DNA from: Chryseobacterium daeguense DSM 19388
Lineage (GTDB): Bacteria; Bacteroidota; Bacteroidia; Flavobacteriales; Weeksellaceae
Direction of reading: 5' to 3'
NCBI RefSeq assembly: GCF_000430825.1
Contig: NZ_AUMT01000001.1
Coordinates: 56,497 to 120,496 of the forward strand
DNA: 64,000 nucleotides
Shown: one piece after another, positions 28,987 through 38,203 of the stretch
Position numbering within the stretch: the stretch's first letter is position 1
Layout: every line of letters starts with the position of its first letter
The notes under the pieces: model-generated
What the model was told of the DNA's origin: nothing
Databases searched by the model: none
What the model saw: only the letters and a program-made list of their open reading frames with translations
Made by a program: the position numbers and the translations under genes

Positions 28987-29183
28987 AATTAAAATTTTAA
29001 TTAATGCTGTCGTTTTGTTTTATTTATTTAAATCAAATTTTTTGAATATAAATTCTAAATATATACTTGCGGGAATCTAATGAAGAATAATCTTTCTTGC
29101 ATTTTGTGAAAAATATTTCCTGCATATTTGCAGTACTTACTATTTATGAAGATGTGTGATACAACTAAATAAATTACACATCA

Positions 29184-29953
29184 ATGACAAACAAAATCAT
29201 TATCATTGCTCTTGCAACATCTGTAGGAGCACGTTCTCAGGTGGGTATTAACACCACGAATCCAAAAGGGGTTTTGGATATTGTATCTAACAACCTACCA
29301 TGGTCATTCCAAGGCTGGCTGATCCCCACATCATAACCGCGCCCGTGGAAGGGATGTTGGTTTATGACTCAACCAACAAAACCATACGTTATTTTGATGG
29401 CGTCTACTGGAGCACCCTTATGTACAGCAAAGAAGAGACAAAATCTAATGAAGGTGTGGTAAAAATCATCGGTGGGGCTGCCGGAGCCAAACCAACATGG
29501 AAGAATGTTCCCGCCAACACCACAAAACAGGTAATGTATTCGTTTCCGTTAAGCTATGCGGCATCTCCCACCACCAGCTGGCCGGATAATTCTCCGCCTT
29601 CAGATGCGAGGATATTTAAAAATAACAGATTTGTGGAAAATGCCGTAATGGGGCAGATTCATCAATGGCGGATTATAATCAATTACACCAAAGGCTCAAA
29701 CGCTTCAAGCCAGGATATCCGGTTTATCCTGAGGAATCCGTCTTCAGGATTCTTCTCGGAAACAAGTACGGTAATTCCGGCCAGTAAAACCAGTGGTGTT
29801 CTGGTATACAATTTTACTACGGTTGCAGATGGGGTAAGTCTTCCTCCTCCGTTGGGAAATGGCAGCGGATATATCATAGAATGGGTATCTTCTGACCCTA
29901 TCACTCAATTGTCTATTGACAGTGTTACAAGGGTTTCTTTTCAGAAAAATTAG
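29184..29953 (+). pseudogene. Secreted protein, frameshifted near its N-terminus
   Basis: The frame opens at ATG 29184 with MTNKIIIIALATSVGARSQVGINTTNPKGVLDIVSNN, a signal peptide plus the VGINTTNPKGVLDI motif common at the mature start of Bacteroidota surface and tail-fibre-like proteins. It then stops early. The next frame (open from 29300) continues MVIPRLADPHIITAPVEGMLVYDSTNKTIRYFDGVYWST. Adding one C near 29296 (AAC AAC CCT ACC ATG) fuses them to about 256 residues. The C-terminal part looks like beta-sandwich. Function unknown. A terminator follows. Confidence 0.7.
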
Positions 29954-29980
29954 TTTAAAATCTATAATATTTGTTAAGGG

Positions 29981-30003
29981 AAAGCATCATTTTGGTGCTT
30001 TTT
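29981..30003 (+). terminator. Terminator after the broken secreted-protein gene
   Basis: Stem AAAGCATCA/TGGTGCTTT with a short TTT loop and following TT, 27 bases past the stop and just before the hydrolase gene. Confidence 0.65.
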
Positions 30004-30017
30004 CTTATTTTAGTATT

Positions 30018-30659
30018 ATGAAAATTTACGTAGTAAGCGGTCTTGGAGCAGATTTTAAGGTGCTGGAAAAAATACAGTTTCCAGCGCATCATGAAGTTGT
30101 TTTTATTGATTGGCTCATCCCTGATCAAAATGAAACTTTTTATCAATATGTAGAAAGAATGGCTGAAAAGGTAGATGATTCTGAGCCTTTTTATCTTTTA
30201 GGATATTCTTTTGGTGGGATTATGGTGCAGGAAATCAATAAATTAAAGCCGGCAAAAAAAGTAGTAATTCTGGGAAGCATAAAATCCGATAAAGAAAAAT
30301 CCAGATTAATAAAAGTAGGGCAGGTTACAAAAATCCCGAAAATGCTGCCGTTAAGGTTTTTCAATGATAAAACCACAAATGCTTATTCTGTCGTAAGAAA
30401 ATTATTTGATCCAAAAAACCCGAAGCTGCTTCAATATTTCAGTGTAAGAGATCCGCATTATCTCAAATGGTCCATCGAGAAAATATCTGAATGGAAGTTT
30501 GAAGAAAATCCTGACGTTATACAAATTCTTGGCGACAGGGATATTGTTTTTCCTATAAAAAACTCAAAACCTGATTTTATTGTGAAAGGGGGTACTCATC
30601 TTTTTCCTGCAACAAAATACAAAGAAGTATCTAAAATTATAGAGGGTGTATTTGAATAA
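30018..30659 (+). CDS. Alpha/beta hydrolase
   Basis: A 213-residue cytoplasmic alpha/beta hydrolase. The nucleophile elbow GYSFGG gives the catalytic Ser, the acid is probably Asp in LGDRDIVFP, and the His is in GGTHLFP near the C-terminus. The N-terminal VSGLGADFKV is the oxyanion region. The substrate is not predictable. The ATG at 30018 is used; a longer frame from 29916 would overlap the previous gene and its terminator. Confidence 0.8.
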   Translation: MKIYVVSGLGADFKVLEKIQFPAHHEVVFIDWLIPDQNETFYQYVERMAEKVDDSEPFYLLGYSFGGIMVQEINKLKPAKKVVILGSIKSDKEKSRLIKVGQVTKIPKMLPLRFFNDKTTNAYSVVRKLFDPKNPKLLQYFSVRDPHYLKWSIEKISEWKFEENPDVIQILGDRDIVFPIKNSKPDFIVKGGTHLFPATKYKEVSKIIEGVFE

Positions 30660-30736
30660 ATAGAATAAATTTTATAATTGTATTAAAATTTTAGGGGTTA
30701 ATTAATAAAAATATCTTTTTTATCAAAAATTATATT

Positions 30737-30744
30737 TAAATTTG
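30737..30744 (+). promoter_or_regulatory. -7 promoter element of amt
   Basis: TAAATTTG. Transcription would begin near 30750, so the ATG at 30746 could not be translated from it and the ATG at 30767 is favoured. Confidence 0.45.
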
Positions 30745-30766
30745 AATGGGTTTAAATATAACTTAT

Positions 30767-32110
30767 ATGACTGTAGGCTTAAAATGGATTGTTTCATTTT
30801 CTATTATCACTCTTGTTGCGGTGGGCGGATTGTTCTGGAGCCCCATTGTGGATTTCCCGAATAACGGAGAATTTTTAACCGAAGATAAAATAGTAGGTGC
30901 CGACGTAGCCTGGATTCTCGCTGCTGCGGGTCTGGTTCTTCTGATGACTCCCGGTCTCTCATTTTTTTATGGTGGAATGGTAGGAAAGAAAAATGTGATT
31001 TCTACCATGCTGCAGAGCTTTATTGCTTTAGGTGTCATTTCCATTTTGTGGGTCATTATCGGTTTTTCCCTATCTTTTGGGGATTCTCTGGGCTTTACGA
31101 TCAACGGCAAGCATTACGGAATTATCGGGAACCCGCTTAGTTATCCCTTTTTCAGCAGGGTAAGCGTTTTACCTCATAAAGCGATGGCTTCTACCATTCC
31201 CTTTGTTCTTTTTGCTTTATTTCAGATGAAGTTTGCGGTGATTACGCCTGCACTTATTACCGGATCATTTGCAGAAAGAGTCCGCTTTATCTCTTACCTT
31301 CTATTCATGGTGCTTTTCAGCATTTTTATTTATACACCTCTTTGTCACATGGTTTGGCATCCGGACGGGCTCTTAAATAAATATTTTGGAGTTAAAGATT
31401 TTGCCGGTGGAACGGTGGTGCACATGAGTGCCGGTTTTGCAGCATTGGCAGGAGCTATTGTTCTTGGAAACAGGAAAAATCCTCATCATAAACCTTCCAA
31501 TATTCCTTTTGTGCTGTTGGGTACAGGAATGCTCTGGTTCGGATGGTTTGGTTTTAATGCAGGTTCGGCTTTAAGTGCAAATGCAACGGCAGCCACAGCT
31601 TTTGGGACAACCACCATCGCGTCTGCTTCTGCTATGATGACATGGATCTTTTTTGACAGGATCAACAGGAGAAAAGTCTCAGCTCTCGGAGCCTGTATCG
31701 GGGCGGTAGTCGGTTTGGTTGCCATTACACCGGGATGCGGTTTTGTTTCTATTTCAGAGAGTTTATTTATTGGATTTATTTCAGCTATTGTTTCTAATAT
31801 AATGCTCAACTGGAAGGCTTTACAGAAAATAGATGATACGCTGGACGTTTTTGCCTGTCACGGGGTTGGCGGAATTATGGGAATGATTCTTACCGCTATT
31901 TTTGCGCACGGTGAAAATGCAAGTCTGCTTCACGGCGGGTGGGGCGTATTTGCTCATCACATGATGGCGCTGGTCCTGGTTTCTTTATTTGCTTTTTTTG
32001 GGTCATTAATTTTATATAAAATAACGAACAGTATCATCACATTGAGGGTTTCGGAAGAGTCGGAAAATCTGGGTCTGGATCTTTCACAGCATGAGGAAAG
32101 TCTTTGCTAA
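30767..32110 (+). CDS. amt: Ammonium transporter
   Basis: Amt/Rh-family ammonium channel of the inner membrane, about 447 residues with 11 or 12 hydrophobic helices. The segment DVAWILAAAGLVLLMTPGLSFFYGGMVGKKN is the typical start of the pore. The Amt signature region is FAGGTVVHMSAGFAALAGAI, and the two pore His lie in VVHMSAG and ACHGVGGIMG. Unlike many amt loci it has no glnK beside it. The second Met (30767) is chosen because a promoter element overlaps the first (30746). An inverted repeat pair follows. Confidence 0.93.
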   Translation: MTVGLKWIVSFSIITLVAVGGLFWSPIVDFPNNGEFLTEDKIVGADVAWILAAAGLVLLMTPGLSFFYGGMVGKKNVISTMLQSFIALGVISILWVIIGFSLSFGDSLGFTINGKHYGIIGNPLSYPFFSRVSVLPHKAMASTIPFVLFALFQMKFAVITPALITGSFAERVRFISYLLFMVLFSIFIYTPLCHMVWHPDGLLNKYFGVKDFAGGTVVHMSAGFAALAGAIVLGNRKNPHHKPSNIPFVLLGTGMLWFGWFGFNAGSALSANATAATAFGTTTIASASAMMTWIFFDRINRRKVSALGACIGAVVGLVAITPGCGFVSISESLFIGFISAIVSNIMLNWKALQKIDDTLDVFACHGVGGIMGMILTAIFAHGENASLLHGGWGVFAHHMMALVLVSLFAFFGSLILYKITNSIITLRVSEESENLGLDLSQHEESLC

Positions 32111-32111
32111 A

Positions 32112-32193
32112 AGTCAATTGTGAATAGTGAATTCTGCAACGCAACTAAATTTAAATCTAAGAATTGACTCATTGACAATTCACCATTCACAAT
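32112..32193. repeat. Inverted pair of GTCAATTGTGAAT-type repeats
   Basis: AGTCAATTGTGAATAGTGAA (32112 on) faces GACAATTCACCATTCACAAT (about 32173-32193), 38 bases apart. Further members of the family lie at 34978-35107 and 49948-49977. It may also act as the amt terminator. Confidence 0.7.
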
Positions 32194-32265
32194 CATAAAA
32201 TACCATATTTTAAGTTCATATAGTTTTAATTCTGAAAGTCGGAGGTGAAATTTCATCTTCGGCTT

Positions 32266-32293
32266 TTGCTTTCAGATTTATCGCGTATCTTTG
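32266..32293 (+). promoter_or_regulatory. Promoter of sdaA
   Basis: TTG (32266-32268), 17 bases, TATCTTTG (32286-32293), 28 bases before the ATG. Confidence 0.65.
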
Positions 32294-32321
32294 TGATAAG
32301 GAAAAATGATGAATTTTCAAT

Positions 32322-33740
32322 ATGGAATCAATATCGGTTTTTGAAATAATAAAAGTAGGAATAGGCCCGTCCAGCTCACATACAATGGGGCCGTGGAATG
32401 CAGCTTCAGCATTTATCAGAATCATAAAAAGAGAAAGGTCTGTTGCTGAAGTAAAAGAGGTTTTTCTGGAATTCTTCGGCTCTTTGGCTAAAACCGGAAT
32501 CGGGCACGGAACGGATATCGCAGGAATGCTTGGCCTGAATGGCGAAGATTTTAAAACAATTGACACTACAAAAATCGATGAAAAGATTGAAAAAATAAAA
32601 ACCACACAGATCCTTAATCTCGGGGGTGAAAAAGAAATTCCTTTTGTTTACGGGCATCATTTGGTTTTGAACATGCAAAAATCCCTTGATTTTCATCCGA
32701 ACGGGATGATTTTCAAAGCCATTTTTGAGGATGGTACAGAGCTAATCCAGGATTTTTATTCTGTGGGCGGCGGATTTATCATGAGTCAGGAAAAAAAATC
32801 TATTGAAAAACATTGTGTAAGGACATTGTATCCTTGCCATCACGCTTCTGATATTGCAAAATATTGCGAAAAACTTGGTTTAAAAAGAGTTTCGGATTTA
32901 ATTTTAATAAATGAAGAAAGCTGGAGAACCCAGGAAGAAACAAGGGAAGAAGCACTGTACATTTGGCAGCAGATCAAAGAATGTATTTATAAAGGCGTAA
33001 ATAAGGAAGGAATCCTTCCAGGCGGACTGAATGTTTCCCGAAGGGCAGCCGGAATCAACAGAAAGTTATTAGGCGAAAAAATCTACAAAAATAAAGATGA
33101 ATGGTTTCAGCAGGTAGTAGATGCAGAAGAGAATTTTACGAATATCAATAAATGGATTTCCTGCTTTGCACTGGCTGTAAACGAAGAAAATGCAAGTTTC
33201 GGAAGAATCATTACAGCTCCTACTAACGGCGCCAGTGGTGTAATCCCGGCGGTTTTAATGTATTCTCAGGCTTTTACTAAATTTACAAGCGATGATGATA
33301 TTGTAAGGTTTTTACTGGTAGCGGGAGAAATCGGGACTTTATTTAAGAAAAATGCTACCATTTCTGCGGCAATGGGGGGCTGTCAGGCAGAAGTGGGAGT
33401 TTCATCGGCAATGGCAGCAGCCGGACTTACAGAAATTCTTGGGGGAAGCGTAGGGCAGGTTCTGATGGCCGCCGAAATCGCAATGGAACATCATCTGGGA
33501 ATGACCTGCGACCCCATCAAAGGTTTGGTGCAAATTCCTTGTATCGAAAGAAATACGATGGGTGCTATAAAAGCCATTACTGCTGCAAATATTGCTATGG
33601 AAAGTGATCCGGTAAAAGCAAGAGTATCACTGGATCAGGTAATCCAGACCATGTGGGAAACCGCTCTTTCAATGAATGACAGATTTAAGGAAACTTCAGA
33701 AGGTGGTTTGGCGATTGCCGTGAATGTTGCGGAATGTTAA
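32322..33740 (+). CDS. sdaA: L-serine ammonia-lyase (serine deaminase)
   Basis: A 472-residue iron-sulfur serine deaminase that turns L-serine into pyruvate and ammonia. The beta domain comes first ([20 protein letters not shown], with the substrate-loop SSSHT). The alpha domain follows, with [16 protein letters not shown]. The probable cluster cysteines lie in [15 protein letters not shown] and VQIPCIERN. It is the single-chain type with both domains fused. It is monocistronic, with its own promoter. Confidence 0.95.
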   Translation: MESISVFEIIKVGIGPSSSHTMGPWNAASAFIRIIKRERSVAEVKEVFLEFFGSLAKTGIGHGTDIAGMLGLNGEDFKTIDTTKIDEKIEKIKTTQILNLGGEKEIPFVYGHHLVLNMQKSLDFHPNGMIFKAIFEDGTELIQDFYSVGGGFIMSQEKKSIEKHCVRTLYPCHHASDIAKYCEKLGLKRVSDLILINEESWRTQEETREEALYIWQQIKECIYKGVNKEGILPGGLNVSRRAAGINRKLLGEKIYKNKDEWFQQVVDAEENFTNINKWISCFALAVNEENASFGRIITAPTNGASGVIPAVLMYSQAFTKFTSDDDIVRFLLVAGEIGTLFKKNATISAAMGGCQAEVGVSSAMAAAGLTEILGGSVGQVLMAAEIAMEHHLGMTCDPIKGLVQIPCIERNTMGAIKAITAANIAMESDPVKARVSLDQVIQTMWETALSMNDRFKETSEGGLAIAVNVAEC

Positions 33741-33800
33741 TATAAGTAATGAGTAATTGGCAATAAGTAATTTTGCATGCCAATTTTAATGATAAATCGA

Positions 33801-33960
33801 CATTGGAAACTGAAGCATTAAGAAAATTCTTTTGTTTGAACGCGACTAAAATTTTGAATAAAATAACTTTTAGATTCTCGCGAATTTTTAGATAATATGA
33901 TTAATTTTTAGCATTCAGTTCCAGGTCTTGAATTTTTGTTTCTTTTGTTCAAGATAAAGA
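33801..33960. repeat. Dispersed long palindrome, copy 2
   Basis: Diverged copy of the 19045-19246 element. It shares TTAAGAAAATT, the TTTGAACGCGACTAAAATTTTGA stretch with copy 1's equivalent, TAATTTTTAGC, and GTCTTGAATTTTTGTTTC. Its outer arms (GGAAACTGAAGC facing GCATTCAGTTCC) differ from those of copy 1 yet still pair. It abuts the tyrA stop codon. Just before it (33741-33765) lies degenerate AAGTAATGAGTAATTGGC sequence. Confidence 0.75.
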
Positions 33961-33962
33961 AA

Positions 33963-34811
33963 TCATTTTTTGTCCAAAATTCCCCTAATCTTATTAGCAT
34001 TAGAAATCAGTTCCTCGAGATATTCAAAGTTTTCCTTTTCCAAAGCAGCTTTAAATTTTCTAAGCTGAAAAATATGCTCATTTAAAACATCCAGAACATT
34101 TTCTTTATTTTGTTTGAAGATTGGAACCCACATTTCAGGATGAGATTTTGCCAGACGCACCGTGCTCGAAAATCCGGAGCTTGCAAGCTGGAAAATGGTT
34201 TCTTCTTCACGTTCTTTTTCTAAAACGGTATTCGCCAAGGCGTAAGATGTAATATGTGAAATGTGAGAAATATAAGCAGTATGAACATCATGATCTTCTG
34301 CATTCATGTAAATAAGATGCATATCTAGGCTTTTGGCGATATTTTCAACCATTTGCAAAGCATCATCCGCGGATTCTTCCTTATTGCAGATCACTCCGGC
34401 CTTTCCGGAAAAACTTTCTGAAACGGCGGAAGCCGGACCACTGTTTTCTGTTCCCCACATCGGGTGAAATGCCACGAATCTTGATCTTTTCGGGTGGTCT
34501 TTTACGGCATTTACAATTCCGGCTTTCGTGGATCCTGCATCCATTACGGTTTGATTTTCAGAAATAATATCCAAAACACTCGGCAGTAATTTTCTTGCGG
34601 CATCCACAGGAATAGCGATGATCACCAGATCGGAATTTTTAATTCCGTATTCCAGATCTACTTTGGCGTCTATTATTTTTAATTCTAACGCCTTATTGAG
34701 ATGCTCATTATTGTTATCAATTCCGTAAATAAAATCTGCAATGCCTTTTTGTCTTAATTTTAAAGCCATCGATCCCCCGATCAGTCCCGCACCAATTATA
34801 CTTATTTTCAT
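33963..34811 (-). CDS. tyrA: Prephenate dehydrogenase
   Basis: A 282-residue TyrA-type dehydrogenase of tyrosine synthesis. The NAD(P)-binding Rossmann loop ISIIGAGLIGGSMA opens the protein. DAGSTKAGI, the substrate-site FHPMWGTENSG and the helix DVHTAYISHISHITSYALA (with the conserved His residues) follow. It has no ACT or chorismate-mutase domain. A short leader ORF and a terminator directly upstream suggest control by attenuation. Palindromic element copy 2 follows the stop. Confidence 0.92.
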   Translation of the reverse strand: MKISIIGAGLIGGSMALKLRQKGIADFIYGIDNNNEHLNKALELKIIDAKVDLEYGIKNSDLVIIAIPVDAARKLLPSVLDIISENQTVMDAGSTKAGIVNAVKDHPKRSRFVAFHPMWGTENSGPASAVSESFSGKAGVICNKEESADDALQMVENIAKSLDMHLIYMNAEDHDVHTAYISHISHITSYALANTVLEKEREEETIFQLASSGFSSTVRLAKSHPEMWVPIFKQNKENVLDVLNEHIFQLRKFKAALEKENFEYLEELISNANKIRGILDKK

Positions 34812-34830
34812 TTTCCTCTAATTTTTAAAA

Positions 34831-34856
34831 TAAAAAACCCCGTCCGAGGACGAGGT
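34831..34856 (-). terminator. Terminator directly upstream of tyrA (attenuator)
   Basis: On the minus strand the stem ACCTCGTCC/GGACGGGGT (one G-T pair) with a TC loop runs into TTTTTATTTT, only 20 bases before the tyrA ATG and 12 bases after the leader ORF. A terminator placed here would stop tyrA transcription unless an alternative fold forms. Confidence 0.7.
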
Positions 34857-34867
34857 CTGTTTTATAT

Positions 34868-34909
34868 TTACAAGAAATCCTTATCCCAAATCTGAGTTAA
34901 AAATTCCAT
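34868..34909 (-). CDS. Putative leader peptide of tyrA, 13 residues
   Basis: The ORF MEFLTQIWDKDFL has three aromatic residues (Phe3, Trp8, Phe12) out of 13, ends 12 bases before a terminator hairpin and lies 30-40 bases downstream of a -7 promoter element. This is the layout of a translation-coupled attenuator for an aromatic amino acid gene. There is no Tyr codon, so it would sense Phe/Trp rather than Tyr. Confidence 0.45.
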   Translation of the reverse strand: MEFLTQIWDKDFL

Positions 34910-34941
34910 AATAATATGTTCCGTTGTTTGTAATCACAGGA

Positions 34942-34949
34942 CAAAGGTA
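34942..34949 (-). promoter_or_regulatory. -7 promoter element of tyrA leader
   Basis: Minus-strand TACCTTTG, followed by TCCTG where transcription would begin, about 25 bases before the leader ORF. Confidence 0.55.
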
Positions 34950-34977
34950 TGAATTTTTTTTAATCTGAGATTAAAAA

Positions 34978-35107
34978 GTGAATGGTGAATTTTGCTCTGC
35001 AAGTGAATTGTCAATTTTAAAATTCACAATGAAATTAATTGATAACGAAGTGAAATTGACTTTTTAAAATTGATTTGCGAAGCAAAATTCACCATTGATA
35101 TATCAAG
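34978..35107. repeat. AATTCACCATT-type inverted repeat element
   Basis: The outer arms AATGGTGAATTTTGCTCTGCAA (34980 on) and its near-complement (about 35074-35096) enclose a second, weaker pair around GTGAATTGTCAATTTTAAAA. Its right end reaches the stop codon of the antiporter gene. Same family as the pair at 32112-32193. Confidence 0.7.
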
Positions 35108-37388
35108 GATTACTGATAATTAATGTCGATGGTATGTCCGAAAGCCAAAGGCTTTTTGTGTCGATAAGATTTTTCCAGCTTTTGCTGCTGATCAGCATTA
35201 AATCCTGCGAATTAAGGAATTCTTTCTCAATTTTTTTCTCGTTATATAAAGTGATGTGATTGGGCGCCACCTGTTCAATGCTTCTGATGAGTTCCTTTAC
35301 CTCAATATTGTTTCTGATCTGTCCGGCAACATCCAGAATGATAATTTGAGAATTATTGTTATTAATCAGTCTTTTAGCATATTCAAGAAGATAAAAATCG
35401 CTTAAATTAAAGATAGGAACAAAAACCCTGTCCGCAGAATGAAAATCTTTTTCTACCAAAACCCCCACCGGAATCGTCGCTTTATCCAATACCTGGAAAG
35501 TAAGATCATCAAAAGCGGAATTGTTGAAAATATTTCCTTTTCCTTTTACTGTATTTAATAATTTTTCTGGATTAATGATTTTTGTAGTAAAACCTAAAAG
35601 CCTGCCCAGTAAACTTCCTTCGTACATTGATTTTCCGAGCATGACTAAAAGTAGGTCGTAATTTCCTTTATTGGTAATATTGGTAAGATCATTTTCAACA
35701 TCGGTAGAAGCCTTGAAAAGGGTAGTGATCTCCAGTTTCAGCTCCTGCGAAGTTTCTACCACATTTTTAAACTGTTCTTTTTCAAAATCCTCTATATCAA
35801 AGGCGTGAAGTTCGTCTACAGGCACGATATTCATTACGGTAACGCTTTTGTTGCCGTTCATTTTACGGGTAAGGTTATCGGCCAGTTTTAGAAGTATGCT
35901 TCCTGATTTTGCAGTTTCAAAAGATAACAGAACTCTGTATTTTGCGTCATTATCTTCCTGATCTTCTTCCAGCATGGACTTTTTTCCTTTAAAAAGATAA
36001 TTGATGAGGTCGAGACAAGGGCCGGTCATAAAAGTGGTGAATAATGCCATAATTACAAGCATTGCAAACAATTCCGGACCTAAAACACCCAGATCATAGC
36101 CTATATTCAAAACAATAAGTTCGGTAAGTCCTCTTGTATTCATCAAAGCACCGATGGTAAGGCTGTCTTTCCAGCTTAGTTTAAGGAATTTTGCGGTGAG
36201 CGCACTTCCTACAAATTTTCCGGTAACGGCTGTAAGGATAATAAAACCGCCTATTTTCCAAAGGTGTGGATCATTTAATAAACCAATTTGAGTCCTTAAA
36301 CCCGTAAAAACGAAGAATAACGGAAGTAATAATACCAATGCCACATCTTCAACTTTTTCTATGAAAAGATTTCTGAACTTCACATTCTCAGGCATGATTG
36401 TACCCGCCATAAATGCCCCGAAAAGCGCATGGATGCCAATAACCTCAGTTGCATAGGATGAAATAATTAAAATCAGGAAGAATACAGCCACCAGACCTTT
36501 GCTGATAAAGCCTTTTCCTTTTTGAGATTCTGCGATTCTGGTGAGAAACGGCCTTACTGCTTTGATCATAATAAAAACATACAAAATGGCCATCAGAATC
36601 ACGAATACCGATCCTGAGAAAGATCCTGCTTTCACAATAGCAATTACAGCCGCCAAAATACACCATGCCGTAATGTCATCTGCTGCTGCACAGGTGATTA
36701 CAACGGTTCCTATCTTTGTTTTATGAAGATTTCTTTCCTGAACAATCCTGGCCAGAACGGGAAATGCCGTAATACTCATCGCAATAGCTATGAATAAGGC
36801 AAACGAGCTAAACTGTATCCCCTCCGGAGCGAATTCTTTATATATAAAATAAGAAAGGCCCACTCCTAAAGCAAAAGGTATAATAATACTGGCATGGCTG
36901 ATCACTACCGCATCATGGGCTTTTTTTCTTAGAACGCTGAGATCAAGCTCCATCCCGACGATATACATGAATAATATAAGTCCTATCTGGCTCAAAAACT
37001 GTAAGTTACCTAATGATTCTTTCGGAAAGATAAAAGCAGAAAGTTCAGGAAAATAAAGGCCGAAAAGTGATGGACCAAGAACAATACCTGCAATCATTTC
37101 ACCGATTACCGACGGCTGTTTTAATTTTACGCAAATCCATCCGAAAAGCTTGGCTACAAGGATAATAGTAACGATCTGGGCCAGTAAAAGTGCTAAAGGA
37201 TGGTGAAGATTGGTAAGAAAAGAATCTGTAAAATTCTCCCACATTGTTGTTCCAGTTGCCTTGCTTGGTGCAATATTTTCCCCGATTTCCAGTGTTTTTC
37301 CTTCAACAAAAAACCAATACATCAGACAAGAGAAAAAAACTATTGTTGATGCATAAAAAATAATATTTCTGTATTTCCCCAAATTCAT
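35103..37388 (-). CDS. Cation:proton antiporter (CPA2) with C-terminal stress-type domain
   Basis: A 761-residue inner-membrane protein. After one N-terminal helix come about 12 membrane segments of the Na+/H+ exchanger fold (QPSVIGEMIAGIVLGPSLFG, the VGMELDL segment, ITCAAADDITAWCILA with the ion-binding Asp pair, and MNTRGLTELIVLNIG). From about residue 470 on a soluble region of two USP-like halves follows (RVLLSFETAKSG ..., VFVPIFNLSDFYLLEYAKRL). It probably exchanges K+ or Na+ for H+ and is regulated by the cytosolic part. A LytS/LytTR pair lies just upstream on the same strand. Confidence 0.9.
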   Translation of the reverse strand: MNLGKYRNIIFYASTIVFFSCLMYWFFVEGKTLEIGENIAPSKATGTTMWENFTDSFLTNLHHPLALLLAQIVTIILVAKLFGWICVKLKQPSVIGEMIAGIVLGPSLFGLYFPELSAFIFPKESLGNLQFLSQIGLILFMYIVGMELDLSVLRKKAHDAVVISHASIIIPFALGVGLSYFIYKEFAPEGIQFSSFALFIAIAMSITAFPVLARIVQERNLHKTKIGTVVITCAAADDITAWCILAAVIAIVKAGSFSGSVFVILMAILYVFIMIKAVRPFLTRIAESQKGKGFISKGLVAVFFLILIISSYATEVIGIHALFGAFMAGTIMPENVKFRNLFIEKVEDVALVLLLPLFFVFTGLRTQIGLLNDPHLWKIGGFIILTAVTGKFVGSALTAKFLKLSWKDSLTIGALMNTRGLTELIVLNIGYDLGVLGPELFAMLVIMALFTTFMTGPCLDLINYLFKGKKSMLEEDQEDNDAKYRVLLSFETAKSGSILLKLADNLTRKMNGNKSVTVMNIVPVDELHAFDIEDFEKEQFKNVVETSQELKLEITTLFKASTDVENDLTNITNKGNYDLLLVMLGKSMYEGSLLGRLLGFTTKIINPEKLLNTVKGKGNIFNNSAFDDLTFQVLDKATIPVGVLVEKDFHSADRVFVPIFNLSDFYLLEYAKRLINNNNSQIIILDVAGQIRNNIEVKELIRSIEQVAPNHITLYNEKKIEKEFLNSQDLMLISSKSWKNLIDTKSLWLSDIPSTLIISNP

Positions 37389-37492
37389 GATTCCTTTATT
37401 TTTTGCAAAGTTGATAAGAATATTTGTATGTTAAATGATATTCTTTTTTAAATGTAATGAAAGGGAAAAATTCTGCAGTGAAAGTAAAAGTT

Positions 37493-38203
37493 CTACTTTC
37501 CGAACAAGTCTGTAAGGGATTTTTTATATGCTTCTCCTATGTGAAGCCTTAGAAAGCTTTCTCCGTCAGCCGTAATGGTGGTGATAATATCATTAGTTGA
37601 AAAAACTTTTATGGCGGATACTGCAATAATTTCTTTCTTATTGATCTGGACAAAATCTTTGGCGGGAAGCATTTCAAGTAAGTTTTTAAAGCTCAGGTTT
37701 TTTAAAACAATGGCGGTTCCGTCCGATAAAGTAACTTCCTTATCCCGGCTGTCGATCTCAGAAGTTTTTATATAAATGATCTGTTCCGTGAAAATAGTGG
37801 TTTTGCCGATATTGGTATTCCATTCAATAGACTCTTTTTTTTGTGAAGTCCCGATAAGTTCTTTTGCTTTTTCGAAGGCCTGTATCAAACGTTCTTTTTT
37901 GATCGGCTTTCTTACATAATCCACTACATTCAGATCGTAAGCTTCGGCGGCGTATTCTTTATAAGCGGTTGTAAAGATGATTTTTTTTGATCCGGAAATC
38001 TTTTCTGCCACCTGCAGGCCGTTCATTCCGGGCATTTCAATGTCTAAAATACAGAGGTTGCAGTCTATGGTTTCAATTTCATTCAGGAATAATTTGGGAT
38101 CATTGAATGCTTTTACAACTTCCACATGATCAATCTGTTCACATAGAAGCTTTAAATAACTGATCGCCAGTAACTCATCATCAAGAATAACGCATTTTAT
38201 CAT
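37493..38203 (-). CDS. LytTR-family response regulator
   Basis: A 236-residue regulator. The receiver domain (residues 1-120) has the DDE acid pocket (VILDDELLA), phospho-acceptor Asp in CILDIEMPG, Thr in IIFTTAYKEYA, and Lys in VVDYVRKPIKKERL. The C-terminal LytTR DNA-binding domain follows from about 135. Its start overlaps the end of the kinase gene by 23 bases, so the two are translationally coupled. Possible targets are unknown; the antiporter gene follows 104 bases downstream. Confidence 0.92.
   Translation of the reverse strand: MIKCVILDDELLAISYLKLLCEQIDHVEVVKAFNDPKLFLNEIETIDCNLCILDIEMPGMNGLQVAEKISGSKKIIFTTAYKEYAAEAYDLNVVDYVRKPIKKERLIQAFEKAKELIGTSQKKESIEWNTNIGKTTIFTEQIIYIKTSEIDSRDKEVTLSDGTAIVLKNLSFKNLLEMLPAKDFVQINKKEIIAVSAIKVFSTNDIITTITADGESFLRLHIGEAYKKSLTDLFGK

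Noticed and set aside
34978..35107. Riboswitch before tyrA
   Set aside because: The structure is explained by the AATTCACCATT repeat family seen elsewhere, and it lies upstream of the tyrA promoter element, so it would not be in the tyrA transcript.
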